Assembly: GCA_964343305.1 (NCBI GenBank)
Contig: CAYFJO010000030.1
Coordinates: forward strand, 1 to 47,537
Source: CAYFJO01 sp964343305
Lineage (GTDB): Bacteria; Planctomycetota; Planctomycetia; Pirellulales; Pirellulaceae
DNA: 47,537 nt
Direction: 5' to 3'
Made by a program: the position numbers and the translations under genes. Below are positions 35,012 through 43,255 of the stretch, one piece after another (position 1 is the first letter of the stretch; each line of letters begins with the position of its first letter). The notes under the pieces are model-generated. The model saw only the letters and a list, made by a program, of their open reading frames with translations, had not been told where the DNA came from and did not search any database.

Positions 35012-35971
35012 CTAAAACTCGGCTAAGCTCGTTCCGTTGAGCCCTGCACCGGGCCGAGTCGCAGACAACGCCATCGTCACTGCCTTGGCTACGTTTCGCT
35101 TGACTCCGTTCTCGCTCAGGTCTGCCTGGATGTCGTCCAAGCCAATGGCATCTTCCGACAATCCAATCGTCGATGCGATTAACTCGCTAATCCCGGCCGG
35201 GTCTTCAAGCCGGAGAACATTTTGCCCTAACAACTTGCGCCAAGCGTTCATGATCTTGGGATCGTCGTAGTACGAAGTCAGGTTCGGCAGGATGTAGTAG
35301 ATCTCAAACTTTTCCTTGGCCTGCCGAACGATCTCTTCGATCGGAATATCTGCCTGCAGATTGTCGCCAAAGACCTCCTTCACTTCGCGACGCTTGACCC
35401 GCCGATACGGCATCTCGTCTCCAATCAAGAAGGCGTATCCCTTTTTGCCGCGTTTCTCGAAACAATCGATCGCGGTCTTGCGGGCCAGGAAGTACAGGGC
35501 CAACTCGTAGGACTCCGTTTGCTGACCACCGCCGCCGCCTTCGAGAAACAACCGATCCAGGTCGCCTTCAAGCTCGTTGCCCGATTCGAACTGGCCGACC
35601 TGCAGCGGTGCGATATCGCAAGTGGCATCGCCAATGCCGCCGATCAGGATCGCCGGATCAGTCAGATAGCCCTTGCGTTCGCAAAGACCCATCAGCGTAC
35701 ACAAGTTCCTTTGCAAAATGCGCGGCACCTTGCCCATCGATCCCGTCACGTCGAACAACACCGCAACGGCGTTGCTGTTGGGATGCTTGTCGCTGTCGCG
35801 CGACTCGCGCAAGCCGTTCTTCAGCTTCGCGGGATCCATCTCCGTGTGAACGCCCGCATGGACTTTGTGGGCGCGAATGTCCTCGTCATATCCAAACGCC
35901 GATCGGCCAGTCGCTCGACGGTGTTTGGCACAGCTACGATAATGTTCGTCTGACCAACGTGTTCCACCCAT
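35012..35971 (-). CDS. Cytoplasmic vWA-domain protein
   Basis: 319 residues from ATG 35,971 (AAGGAG seven bases upstream); a track of 93 further in-frame codons overlaps the kinase gene and is spurious. The N-terminal 65 residues are a conserved basic region (MGGTRWSDEHYRS, GRSAFGYDEDIR). The vWA domain follows with the metal-binding motif DVTGS (74-78; a variant of DxSxS) and a Gly-rich loop near 145 (EGGGGGQQTE). No signal peptide, so probably intracellular. It lies 17 bp after the pseudokinase, so co-translation is likely. Guilt by association suggests a Mg-dependent assembly or signalling partner of the pseudokinase. Confidence 0.88.
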   Translation of the reverse strand: MGGTRWSDEHYRSCAKHRRATGRSAFGYDEDIRAHKVHAGVHTEMDPAKLKNGLRESRDSDKHPNSNAVAVLFDVTGSMGKVPRILQRNLCTLMGLCERKGYLTDPAILIGGIGDATCDIAPLQVGQFESGNELEGDLDRLFLEGGGGGQQTESYELALYFLARKTAIDCFEKRGKKGYAFLIGDEMPYRRVKRREVKEVFGDNLQADIPIEEIVRQAKEKFEIYYILPNLTSYYDDPKIMNAWRKLLGQNVLRLEDPAGISELIASTIGLSEDAIGLDDIQADLSENGVKRNVAKAVTMALSATRPGAGLNGTSLAEF

Positions 35972-35988
35972 GTTTGTCTCCTTTCGTA

Positions 35989-37047
35989 TTAAGACATTTC
36001 GAGGCGGTGGTAAGCGGGAGCGCCGTAGACGCCCTCCAAAAGCTCTGTAAACTCTTCGTGCAATTGCCAGGCGTCGTGGCATCGCATCGTGGGCGATTCC
36101 AACAGACAGCCGCTGAGGAACAGCCGCATCTTCTCCGGCAGGTGATCGGGAATCTCGCTGGAAACGGGATCGCCGCCTGCCAGCCAGATCATGCTTCTTG
36201 CAGCAAGGAAGATGTCTATGGATGGCGTGACCGGTTGTTTTGCGACGCATTCAGGTGGATACCACTGCGTGAACTTGGCTGGAACCAATGACAGTGCTCG
36301 GCTGGGTCGCTCGGCGTGTATCCAGTCGATCAATTGAAGTCCGTGGTTCTCGGCATGGAACAGCAGATGCGGCGGCAAGACCGCGCCGTGTATCCAGTTG
36401 TTGTTGTGCGCGAACCCCAACGCCTCCAGCGTCCGCTTAAACATCCAGGCGATGTGCCGTCCGTCGAGACCGTTTGGATAGTGCTTGCGAATTTGCTCCG
36501 CGGTGTAAAAACCGTCACGCCAAGCGAATACATTCACGCGACGCCGATCCACTTCAAACGAATCCGTCGGCAGAGGAAAGTAATTTCGGTAGCTGTCCTC
36601 TCTTGCTGTGTCCAGCAGTTGTTCGAGCACGACCGACTCTTTGGCCAACAAGCCCGTCCCGATGAGGGCTCGCGGCATTTTCACAACATACTCGTCGTCA
36701 TTTTTCCGGCCGCGAAAGACCTCACACACGTCGCCGGAACCCAATCGTTGGACCAGGGCATAAGACCTGACGTGCGGGCTCGGTTTGGCGGCCGCGACGG
36801 TTTCGATCGGTGCCACCGGCTTCGATGATTTGCCGGGAATTGTGGCGACTTTGGTTGCAGCATTCATTGCACGGGGTCCCTTTGTTAAACGTTGATAGCT
36901 TTTCGTCGCACTCCAAACAGTGGCTTTTACCAGCAAACAGAACGCTCCAAACGTGACGAGGAAGAACACGGCGACGAGCGTGGTTTCCAAGACTTCGCTC
37001 TGAAGGCGATCCAAATGAAACAGTTCTTTGAGATTTGTGATTGACAT
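35989..37047 (-). CDS. Membrane-anchored pseudokinase
   Basis: 352 residues. A membrane helix at about 20-42 is followed by a linker (45-95) and a protein-kinase fold. The Gly loop is LGSGDV (102-107) with ATP-binding Lys in VVKMP (K123). The catalytic HRD motif is replaced by HGA (220-222), so the general-base Asp is missing. The metal-binding DFG is DWI (241-243), which keeps Asp. It is thus predicted to bind nucleotide but not to phosphorylate normally. It heads a co-oriented set with the vWA and PurA-like genes. It follows the NrtR-type regulator by 259 bp, with a hairpin between. Role probably signal perception or scaffold. Confidence 0.82.
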   Translation of the reverse strand: MSITNLKELFHLDRLQSEVLETTLVAVFFLVTFGAFCLLVKATVWSATKSYQRLTKGPRAMNAATKVATIPGKSSKPVAPIETVAAAKPSPHVRSYALVQRLGSGDVCEVFRGRKNDDEYVVKMPRALIGTGLLAKESVVLEQLLDTAREDSYRNYFPLPTDSFEVDRRRVNVFAWRDGFYTAEQIRKHYPNGLDGRHIAWMFKRTLEALGFAHNNNWIHGAVLPPHLLFHAENHGLQLIDWIHAERPSRALSLVPAKFTQWYPPECVAKQPVTPSIDIFLAARSMIWLAGGDPVSSEIPDHLPEKMRLFLSGCLLESPTMRCHDAWQLHEEFTELLEGVYGAPAYHRLEMS

Positions 37048-37285
37048 GTGCTAGTCCCGATAGGGCCGAAATCCGGTAGCCAGGGTGATAACCCCTGGTG
37101 TGTGTTGATATCTCGGCATCCAATCCCCGGAAGAGCGACATCTTGGTAACACGGTTCGATGCCACCGCGACCGCGGTTTGCGCTTCATCCCAACACTAGG
37201 TCCAGAGGTTAACACCCTTGGCTACACAATTTCGCCGCTCGGAAGCTGGTGAAAAGATCAACGAATGATAAGTCGTGCAAATCGA

Positions 37286-37306
37286 TGAGACGGCGAATGC
37301 GTCTCA
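37286..37306 (-). terminator. Hairpin just after the Nudix regulator stop
   Basis: Stem TGAGACG/CGTCTCA with a 7-base loop, directly after the stop codon of the minus-strand regulator. No T-run, so termination is only tentative. The gap to the pseudokinase also holds CCAGGG/CCCTGG at 37,080-37,098. Confidence 0.5.
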
Positions 37307-38065
37307 CTACGATTTGCGTTTGAATCGATATAACTCGGCCGGGCGATGTCCCACGCCGGCTTCGTATTTGCCGGTCGGAACAACAAAACCCGTGGCGATC
37401 GTGCGGCGACGAAAGGAATCTTTGTTCAACCGCTGATCGAGTATGGCCTCGTGAATGTTCTGAAGTTGACGCAGCGTGAATCGCTGGGGCAACAGTTCAA
37501 ATCCAATCGGTGCGTAATTTAGCTTGCCTCGCAAACGCTTGACCACGACGCCCAACATCTCCGCATGGTCAAATGCCAACGTCAACTGCTTGTCTCGTTT
37601 TCCAAACGCGTGAACCGGTCCGCCCGTTTCGCCTTTCCACGGCACACCGAGCGCAGCCAACTGCTTGTCTGGGGCGCCGGTCGCCAGCGGCTCAAGTTTC
37701 GCGGCGTTGACGAGTGCGTAATACGTTACCGAAATCACGCGCGTCCGTGGATCACGCTTTGGGTCTCCAAAGGTATAAAGTTGTTCGAGGAAAATGTCGG
37801 CAATGCCGATTTTTGTATCCAGTACGCGGCCGGCAGCCTCGTCCAGCGACTCCCGCATCTCCACGAATCCGCCCGGCAAACTCCACTTGCCGCGATACGG
37901 GTACTCGTTTCGTTTGATCAGCAGCGCTTGCAGCTTGCTGTTCTGGGCCGTGATCAACGCCACGTCGACGGCAACCGACGGGTGCGGAAACTGCGACGCG
38001 TCGTACCGTGCGAGGAATTGCTGTTCATCTTGATCCGTTTTCGTTTTTCGATGTTTCTTGGTCAT
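37307..38065 (-). CDS. NrtR-type Nudix transcriptional regulator
   Basis: 252 residues: an N-terminal Nudix domain followed by a winged-helix DNA-binding domain, the layout of NrtR repressors. The Nudix box begins as expected (GFVEMRE, then SLDEAAGR at 73-80) but continues RVLDTKIG instead of REUXEEXG. The metal-binding glutamates are thus lost and hydrolysis is unlikely; the domain would sense a ligand (in the family, ADP-ribose or related nucleotides). The C-terminal part (RFTLRQLQNIHEAIL, about 200-215) is the typical NrtR wHTH. A palindrome lies directly upstream. It probably autoregulates and may control the downstream pseudokinase set. Confidence 0.88.
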   Translation of the reverse strand: MTKKHRKTKTDQDEQQFLARYDASQFPHPSVAVDVALITAQNSKLQALLIKRNEYPYRGKWSLPGGFVEMRESLDEAAGRVLDTKIGIADIFLEQLYTFGDPKRDPRTRVISVTYYALVNAAKLEPLATGAPDKQLAALGVPWKGETGGPVHAFGKRDKQLTLAFDHAEMLGVVVKRLRGKLNYAPIGFELLPQRFTLRQLQNIHEAILDQRLNKDSFRRRTIATGFVVPTGKYEAGVGHRPAELYRFKRKS

Positions 38066-38076
38066 CCCAATAGCTT

Positions 38077-38097
38077 ATATGCAGTAAGCATATATGC
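38077..38097. promoter_or_regulatory. Palindromic operator upstream of the Nudix regulator
   Basis: ATATGC-5 bp-GCATAT at 38,077-38,093, overlapping a second palindrome GCATATATGC (38,088-38,097). It lies 11 bp upstream of the regulator's start, so binding would block transcription or initiation. Autorepression is inferred. Confidence 0.6.
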
Positions 38098-38312
38098 CAA
38101 GTGCATCTAAGCAAGTTGGCAAAAAAATGTTCACCGCATTGACAACAAGACGTCGGCGCGTGTGACAATGGACTCCGTGGACAAAAGTCATCGTTTTTCC
38201 CGAGCTTCGCACGATTGCTCCCGCGTGGTGAATGCTCCGCAAGCCGACAAGACCGAGGTCCGCGACTCAGCCCAACGCGAAAGATCTCGTTGTTGGACAG
38301 TTATGAAAATGA

Positions 38313-38540
38313 GAGGTGAACGACTTCATGGCGACGTGCGTTGATGTGGGAAAAGCAGATTACCCGCGGAAGTTCGGCGGCAAAGAAATCATTCCGCTGG
38401 AGGGGAAGTCGCTTGCTCCGGTCTTTCGCGGCGAAACACGTAAGCCTCATGAACTGCTCGCTTGGGAATGGTGCGGAAACCGCGCGATCCGTCAAGGCAA
38501 ATGGAAGTGCGTCTGGGACAAGATGGTCAAACGGCGAGGC
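38313..38540 (+). pseudogene. Sulfatase C-terminal remnant
   Basis: Reading from GTG 38,316, the stretch DFMATCVDVGKADYPRKF, then LEGKSLAPVFRG, HELLAWEWCGNRAIRQG and KWKCVW, matches the C-terminal part of planctomycete arylsulfatases (where WEHEGNRAVRQGDWK is usual). The N-terminal two thirds, including the formylglycine Cys motif, are absent. A stop lies just upstream in frame, and homology ends after about 70 residues near 38,540. At that point an unrelated DUF1501 scrap begins on the other strand. No activity is expected. The frame runs on to 38,774 without homology. Confidence 0.75.
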
Positions 38541-38570
38541 GAACCCGCAACCTGCGTTTTGCAGCATCAT
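38535..38570 (-). pseudogene. DUF1501 N-terminal scrap
   Basis: Eleven codons (MLQNAGCGFAS) match the start of DUF1501 proteins of the SRRxMLQ type and resemble the better preserved remnant at 40,611-40,877 (MLQGSGCGFAS). It stops abruptly against the sulfatase remnant. The length is short, so the call is tentative. Confidence 0.4.
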
Positions 38571-38736
38571 AATCCGTTATCCGATCGTGGTCGAATTCGC
38601 TGGCGGCTCAGACGACCGCAACTCAAAGAAAAACTGCTGGACGTCATTTCCCCGAGTGCGATACAATTCGAGAGATCGGGCCACAACAAAACGCGTCTGG
38701 CAAACCGCGAACCTCCGCTAGTCGAGGAGATTTGGC

Positions 38737-40536
38737 ATGTCACATCCTATCGAATCACCGCAACGATCGCATGACGAGCCGAAATATGTAACGTGTTGGG
38801 GAAATGTCGTTGCCGTCGCTGTGTTGAGCAGTATCGTTGTTGTAGTATTGGGCACCCTGTGGATCTCAAGCGTCCTGTCGAAGGACCAATCGAATGAATT
38901 GGCGATCGAGACACCCTTTGACACTTACGAGAATCCCGCCGAGAAGACGAGACACGATCAAGATCGTCGCGAAGTCGACGGATCGGATCGTGATTCGCCT
39001 GGCGTCACGGACTTGGCGCCCTGGAGTGATGTTCCGATGGAGCGGACGTTGGTCAGATCGGTTGAAGACGACGATGAAAAATCAAGTGACAGTAGGTTGG
39101 CACCGGTGCCAACCGTCGCGATGCAGATTTTCGACGAGGATGTTCGAGAGTTTTTTGAATTGCTCGACGAGCCACCACTCGACTTCGTGCAAGCCCGTGA
39201 TGATCGGTCGCCTGACAAAACAGCCTCTTGGACGGATTGGTCCGAGCCCGTGGGCGAAGCGGATCTCTTGCATTACTTGGATTCGACCGTCGCACGTGTA
39301 AATATCGATGCGGATTCGAGTACACGCCAGCGATTGCTTGCATCGGTCGAATCGCAATCGAAAGCCGAAACGTCAAATATCGGGCCCGACCGACCAATCG
39401 CCAAGAGCCAGGAGCCGACGACCATTCTCCACCTGCTGAAGGAGCGTGCGGACTTGGCGGGACTCCCGGTGCGTCAAGGCGAGGCTTGTCAAATTGACCC
39501 AGAGGCAGTCGCGGCGTTGAGCGAAGTTTCCCGCTCATTGAATCGAGGGAAGAGGTCGCTAAGTCGCTATCGTGCGGAGTTAATGCAATTTCGTCAAATG
39601 CACGGTGAGTCGAGTTCTCAAGTGTCGCTTGGGCGAACTCGATATGTACAGCGTCTGGAAGAAGAAGTTTTGAAGCATGAAGCAGAATACGAGAGTTTCT
39701 TGAAATCGACCGACAGTTTGCGCAATACGAAAAAAATTCCAGGTCTCGTCCAAATGCTGCAAGTTGAGCCACTCGAAATTCGACGTACATTGATTGAAAT
39801 CCTAGCCAACATCAACAGTGTTGAAGCGTCCCAAGAACTGGCTCGACGCGCGATTTACGATTTGGATTCGGGAGTGCGTAGCATGGCGAACCATGCCCTT
39901 GCGTGTCGGCCCCGCCAGCAACATCGTCACGTCTTGATGGAAGGGCTCCGTTATCCTTGGCCGCAGTTCGCGAGGCATGCCGCCGAGTCGCTGGTCGCGA
40001 CCAACGATGTGCAGGCAACCAGTGAACTGATTGATTTGCTGGACGAGCCAGATCCATCCGCTCCGTTTCAAAATGAGGCAGGCGACTGGAGTGTCCGAAA
40101 ACTCGTAGCCGTGAATCATTTGGAGAACTGTTTGATGTGCCACGCACCGTCGCTTGCAACATCCGATCCGGTTCGAGGCCTGATCCCAACTCCGGGAGAG
40201 CCAATCCCAGTCGCCTATCACCAGAATCGCAAAGGCACATTTGTACGTGCCGATATCACCTATCTGCAGCAAGACTTTTCGGTGATGCTGGACGTTCCCA
40301 ATGCCAAGCCTTGGCCAAGTTCGCAACGATTCGACTTCCTCGTGCGCACGCATGCTGTCGATCCACCGGACAACGATCCACCAACGCACAAGAGCCACAG
40401 TTTTCCACAACGCGAGGCGGCTCTGTTCGCTTTGCGAAAGCTCACCGGCAAAGATGCCGGCGAATCGTCCACGGGATGGCGTCGGTTGAATGCGAAGATT
40501 CAAAATCAGCAAGGCGCGAACTCAAAGTCGTCATGA
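38737..40536 (+). CDS. Membrane-anchored HEAT-like protein with CxxCH motif
   Basis: 599 residues from ATG 38,737 (GAGGAG upstream). One membrane helix near 24-48 (VVAVAVLSSIVVVVLGTLWI) is followed by a long acidic, disordered part (about 55-130), a coiled region (about 270-330) and HEAT-like helical repeats (about 340-440; PLEIRRTLIEILANI, ASQELARRAIYDLD). CLMCH at 465-469 is a CxxCH heme-c attachment motif, if the domain is exported. I do not recognise the family. It is flanked by DUF1501 remnants, so it may have arrived with, or replaced part of, a DUF1501/sulfatase cluster. Base usage does not look foreign. Confidence 0.72.
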   Translation: MSHPIESPQRSHDEPKYVTCWGNVVAVAVLSSIVVVVLGTLWISSVLSKDQSNELAIETPFDTYENPAEKTRHDQDRREVDGSDRDSPGVTDLAPWSDVPMERTLVRSVEDDDEKSSDSRLAPVPTVAMQIFDEDVREFFELLDEPPLDFVQARDDRSPDKTASWTDWSEPVGEADLLHYLDSTVARVNIDADSSTRQRLLASVESQSKAETSNIGPDRPIAKSQEPTTILHLLKERADLAGLPVRQGEACQIDPEAVAALSEVSRSLNRGKRSLSRYRAELMQFRQMHGESSSQVSLGRTRYVQRLEEEVLKHEAEYESFLKSTDSLRNTKKIPGLVQMLQVEPLEIRRTLIEILANINSVEASQELARRAIYDLDSGVRSMANHALACRPRQQHRHVLMEGLRYPWPQFARHAAESLVATNDVQATSELIDLLDEPDPSAPFQNEAGDWSVRKLVAVNHLENCLMCHAPSLATSDPVRGLIPTPGEPIPVAYHQNRKGTFVRADITYLQQDFSVMLDVPNAKPWPSSQRFDFLVRTHAVDPPDNDPPTHKSHSFPQREAALFALRKLTGKDAGESSTGWRRLNAKIQNQQGANSKSS

Positions 40537-40610
40537 CAATTCTCCGATCGTGTCCGCCGGTGAAGCGTCGAAAACTGGAGAGATTGCTGTGTCGGTCCCA
40601 GCCGTTTTGC

Positions 40611-40877
40611 TTAAACGGCACTTGAATGCATCGCGTCACGATTGGGCCTCAGTTTGAAGGGCAGGTCCTTGCCCTGATCAAGCCGCAGCCGAGGCTTGTA
40701 ATCAAACGTATCAACCTGCGAAGGGCCGCCGTACATGAACAAGGAAACCACACGACGCGCACGAGGCCGATGATGCGGCATCGATTTCTCATTCGCATCG
40801 GCACAAAGTCCAGCCAGGGCAAGTGATGCGAAGCCGCATCCCGAACCTTGGAGCATGTGCCGGCGGGAGATGTGAAT
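40611..40877 (-). pseudogene. DUF1501 N-terminal remnant
   Basis: Minus-strand codons SRRHMLQGSGCGFASLALAG (signal region), then HHRPRARRVVSLFMYGGPSQVDTFD and YKPRLRLDQGKDLPFKLRP, match the first 85 or so residues of planctomycete DUF1501 proteins, including the FLFMxGGPSQxDTFDYKP hallmark. The frame stops at 40,611, so about 350 residues of the body are gone. No ribosome site is evident. Together with the scrap at 38,535 and the sulfatase tail, it marks a decayed cluster. Confidence 0.8.
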
Positions 40878-40993
40878 TGTGGGCCTGCGAAAATTCTAAC
40901 TGACTTGACTCCGATTCACATTGCCCAGGTTGGAGATTTCTGAGTCGTCGCGACCAAGGACGAAGGAAAAAACGCGAATTCCTTGAGCAACGA

Positions 40994-42265
40994 TTGAGCC
41001 AACACCGCAACCAACTGAGCCCCATAGTGCTATACGAGCTTGCCTACGTCGAATTTGCAACATGTGGCGTTCGGCTTCTAACCGTGTTGGCGTTCGTCAC
41101 CATCGCTTCATACGCCGCCCGCAGCCGTCTCATGTTTCTCGTCGGCACGCTCGGCTGTTTCGTGTGCCTTATCATCCCAGAACCCAATATCCGCCCGACA
41201 TATGCCAGCCACTATGACGCGTGTTTGGGGAACATAACCGCTACGGCTGATCACATGGTCACATGGGGAGTTGCTGGAGCGGTGATTGGATGCGCGATGG
41301 TACTCTTGACGATGGCGGTGAAGACTCTGCGAATGTCTCAGTTTTCGATGCGTGCAATACTCACACACCTTGCGGCACGCATACAACCACATTGGCATCT
41401 CGCTTTGCTTGTCGTCGCGCACTTGAGTTTCAATGTTCTCTGGATCGCGATCTCGGCAACATTTGGCGGCAGGATAAATTCAAACATCATGGAGAATTTC
41501 ACGCCAATCTTAAACATTACTTTGGATAGTCAGATTTGTTTGCTCGCCATTTGGCTCACCTTCGGAAAGTCGAGGTTTCCGATTCGATTGAGGTGCGTGA
41601 TTCTAGGCGTCTTTGTGCTGGCATGTTGGTGTAGCGCAAGCATAACGCTCATGGTGTCTGGGCTTTGGGGACCACTTGGAGTCGGATCATTTTGTGAGAA
41701 TTTACCAAGCCTCGCCAAGTACGGTTTCGTGCATCTGATTCCGTTGGCGAGTGCACTTGCGTGTTTGCGACTCGCCAATGTGCATTTGACAACGTTCGAC
41801 ACATGCGCGTTGGATGCGAATGTGTCGCGCGGAATTCAGTTTTCCATGTCGCAGTTGTTAACTATCGTGTTCGTCGTGGCGTTGGTTGTAGCGCTGGGCA
41901 ACTACGCCGGACAAAGTCTCGATGCGCTTTCTGGCTTTTCCAGCGATCTGAAATTGCCGGTGTCCCGCTACTTGCTCATCGAGCTAATTCACAGCGCGTT
42001 AACCATTGTCGAGATAATCACATTTACGTTGCTTTCTCTTTGGGCAGTATTGACGATCAAGCAACCTTTCGCCCGATTTTGGATTGCGTTGACGATTGGT
42101 GTAGCATTTGGGTTTGCAGTTCATTCACTTTGGAATGAATCGTGGATCGAGATTTTGAAACGCTCTGCGAAGTTTCTCGGTCATATCGTGATACTGGCGA
42201 TTTCACTCTTAGTCGTGCGAACCGCTGGATATCGACTTGTCCGCATGAACGGCCTTGAGGAGTGA
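40994..42265 (+). CDS. Polytopic membrane protein, unknown function
   Basis: 423 residues from a TTG at 40,994; GTG 41,027 or ATG 41,132 are alternatives, none with a strong ribosome site. Nine or ten membrane helices (for example LLTVLAFVTIAS, ALLVVAHLSFNVLWIAI, LGVFVLACWCSASITLMV, LLTIVFVVALVVALGN, HIVILAISLLVVRTAG). No transporter signature or catalytic motif was recognised. AT-richer loops and many Cys residues are unlike its neighbours. It is bounded by a palindrome (42,314) and a DUF1501 remnant, and stands alone. Confidence 0.65.
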   Translation: MSQHRNQLSPIVLYELAYVEFATCGVRLLTVLAFVTIASYAARSRLMFLVGTLGCFVCLIIPEPNIRPTYASHYDACLGNITATADHMVTWGVAGAVIGCAMVLLTMAVKTLRMSQFSMRAILTHLAARIQPHWHLALLVVAHLSFNVLWIAISATFGGRINSNIMENFTPILNITLDSQICLLAIWLTFGKSRFPIRLRCVILGVFVLACWCSASITLMVSGLWGPLGVGSFCENLPSLAKYGFVHLIPLASALACLRLANVHLTTFDTCALDANVSRGIQFSMSQLLTIVFVVALVVALGNYAGQSLDALSGFSSDLKLPVSRYLLIELIHSALTIVEIITFTLLSLWAVLTIKQPFARFWIALTIGVAFGFAVHSLWNESWIEILKRSAKFLGHIVILAISLLVVRTAGYRLVRMNGLEE

Positions 42266-42313
42266 TATCGCCATAGTGAGTGACAAACAATACAGCCCAC
42301 GGCGCAATGTCGT

Positions 42314-42331
42314 CGCCTTCAATTGAAGGCG
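42314..42331. repeat. 18-bp perfect palindrome
   Basis: CGCCTTCAATTGAAGGCG, in the otherwise empty gap after the membrane protein gene. It can fold as a hairpin on either strand, or be a protein-binding site. Confidence 0.6.
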
Positions 42332-42475
42332 GATGCGACAGTGTTGGAAAGATGAACCAATCGCCAAGGTGCTAAGGATCGAATCGCCGAAGTAAACTGC
42401 AGGCAAGACCCTTCGCGTGCCGGGTCAATCCAACACATCCTGTCCGTCGCACCAGTGGCCCGGAATAAGACAAAT

Positions 42476-42519
42476 AAGGGGACATTCTACTTTTATATGA
42501 ATAAGTAGAATGTCCCCTT
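42476..42519. repeat. REP/MITE-like palindrome (AAGGGGACATTC family)
   Basis: 17-bp perfect arms (AAGGGGACATTCTACTT and its complement) around a 10-base loop. Hairpins of this GGGGACATTC type are known as REP-like elements mobilised by IS200-type transposases. Its right end is 2 bp from the stop of a truncated beta-lactamase-like gene. Confidence 0.7.
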
Positions 42520-42521
42520 TG

Positions 42522-42956
42522 TCACGACCCCAGCATGTCCGGCATCCCGGATGTGTGCGTAAACAAGTGTTGAACAAGAAACTCTTCTTTGTGGTGTGCG
42601 GCGAAATCCGGAATGTGTCGCGCCACCCGATCGCTCAGATTTAGCAACCCGCGTTCAACCAGCATCAGGGCTCCCAGATACGTGACAGGCTTGCTGATCG
42701 ACGCCAACAGGAACATGTCGTCGCGTCGAATTCTCTCGGCGTCTTTCTCGGGGCCTTGGCGGCCGAAGAAACGCGGGTCAACAATTCTGCCCCGACATCC
42801 GACGAGGATGGCACCACCTGGAACGGGAGCATCCGGCCCGGCGGTCCATTCTTCAAGCAAATCGTACGCTCGCTGGAGTCGACTTGGATCAAAACCAAGT
42901 TCTTCGAGCTTGGCTGTTTTCAACGATATGGAGTTCTCATATTTGGTCGATTCCAA
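42522..42956 (-). pseudogene. Truncated serine hydrolase (beta-lactamase/esterase family)
   Basis: 144 codons from a TTG, with homology to class C beta-lactamase-like serine hydrolases: PVPGGAILVGCRG, MFLLASISKPVTYLGALM with the catalytic Ser-x-x-Lys (S86, K89), and VQHLFTHTSGMPDM. Family members run to 350-400 residues with Tyr-x-Asn and a Lys/His-Thr/Ser-Gly motif later; those are missing. The frame stops exactly where the palindromic repeat begins (two bases before 42,519), suggesting the repeat cut the gene. No ATG is present at the N-terminus either. Non-functional. Confidence 0.7.
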
Positions 42957-43006
42957 GCGGGCATTTCATGTTTCCTGCGAAGGAGAAAATTAACGAGTGC
43001 CCAATT

Positions 43007-43255
43007 TCATTCGCAGCCATTTGAGCGATTAGTTTTTGACGAGCTTGTAAGAAGTTTCGAACCGAATGAGATCAATAGATACGGCATGCCCAAGAGTAGT
43101 ACAAAAGCGCTTATTTGAACGGCAACGTCTTCGAAATGAAAAACTTGAGGAACAAGCGCACCGATGCTAAGAGTCACAGCCATAAAGACGATTGCGTCTA
43201 GAAAACGCATCATGAGAAGTACAAACTCCCGAAGATTTACGGGATTATTCATCAC
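43007..43255 (-). CDS. Small membrane protein, coupled to ndk
   Basis: 82 residues with two membrane segments (about 18-38, AIVFMAVTLSIGALVPQVF, and 47-66, ISAFVLLLGMPYLLISFG) and a basic tail. Its start overlaps the ndk stop (GATGAATAA), so translation is probably coupled. The family is not recognised. A role next to nucleoside diphosphate kinase cannot be inferred. The overlap and the balanced TM pattern make it likely real. Confidence 0.6.
   Translation of the reverse strand: MMNNPVNLREFVLLMMRFLDAIVFMAVTLSIGALVPQVFHFEDVAVQISAFVLLLGMPYLLISFGSKLLTSSSKTNRSNGCE

Noticed and set aside
38162..38344. 60-residue ORF after the Nudix regulator's operator
   Set aside because: No homology, and it overlaps the sulfatase remnant in another frame.
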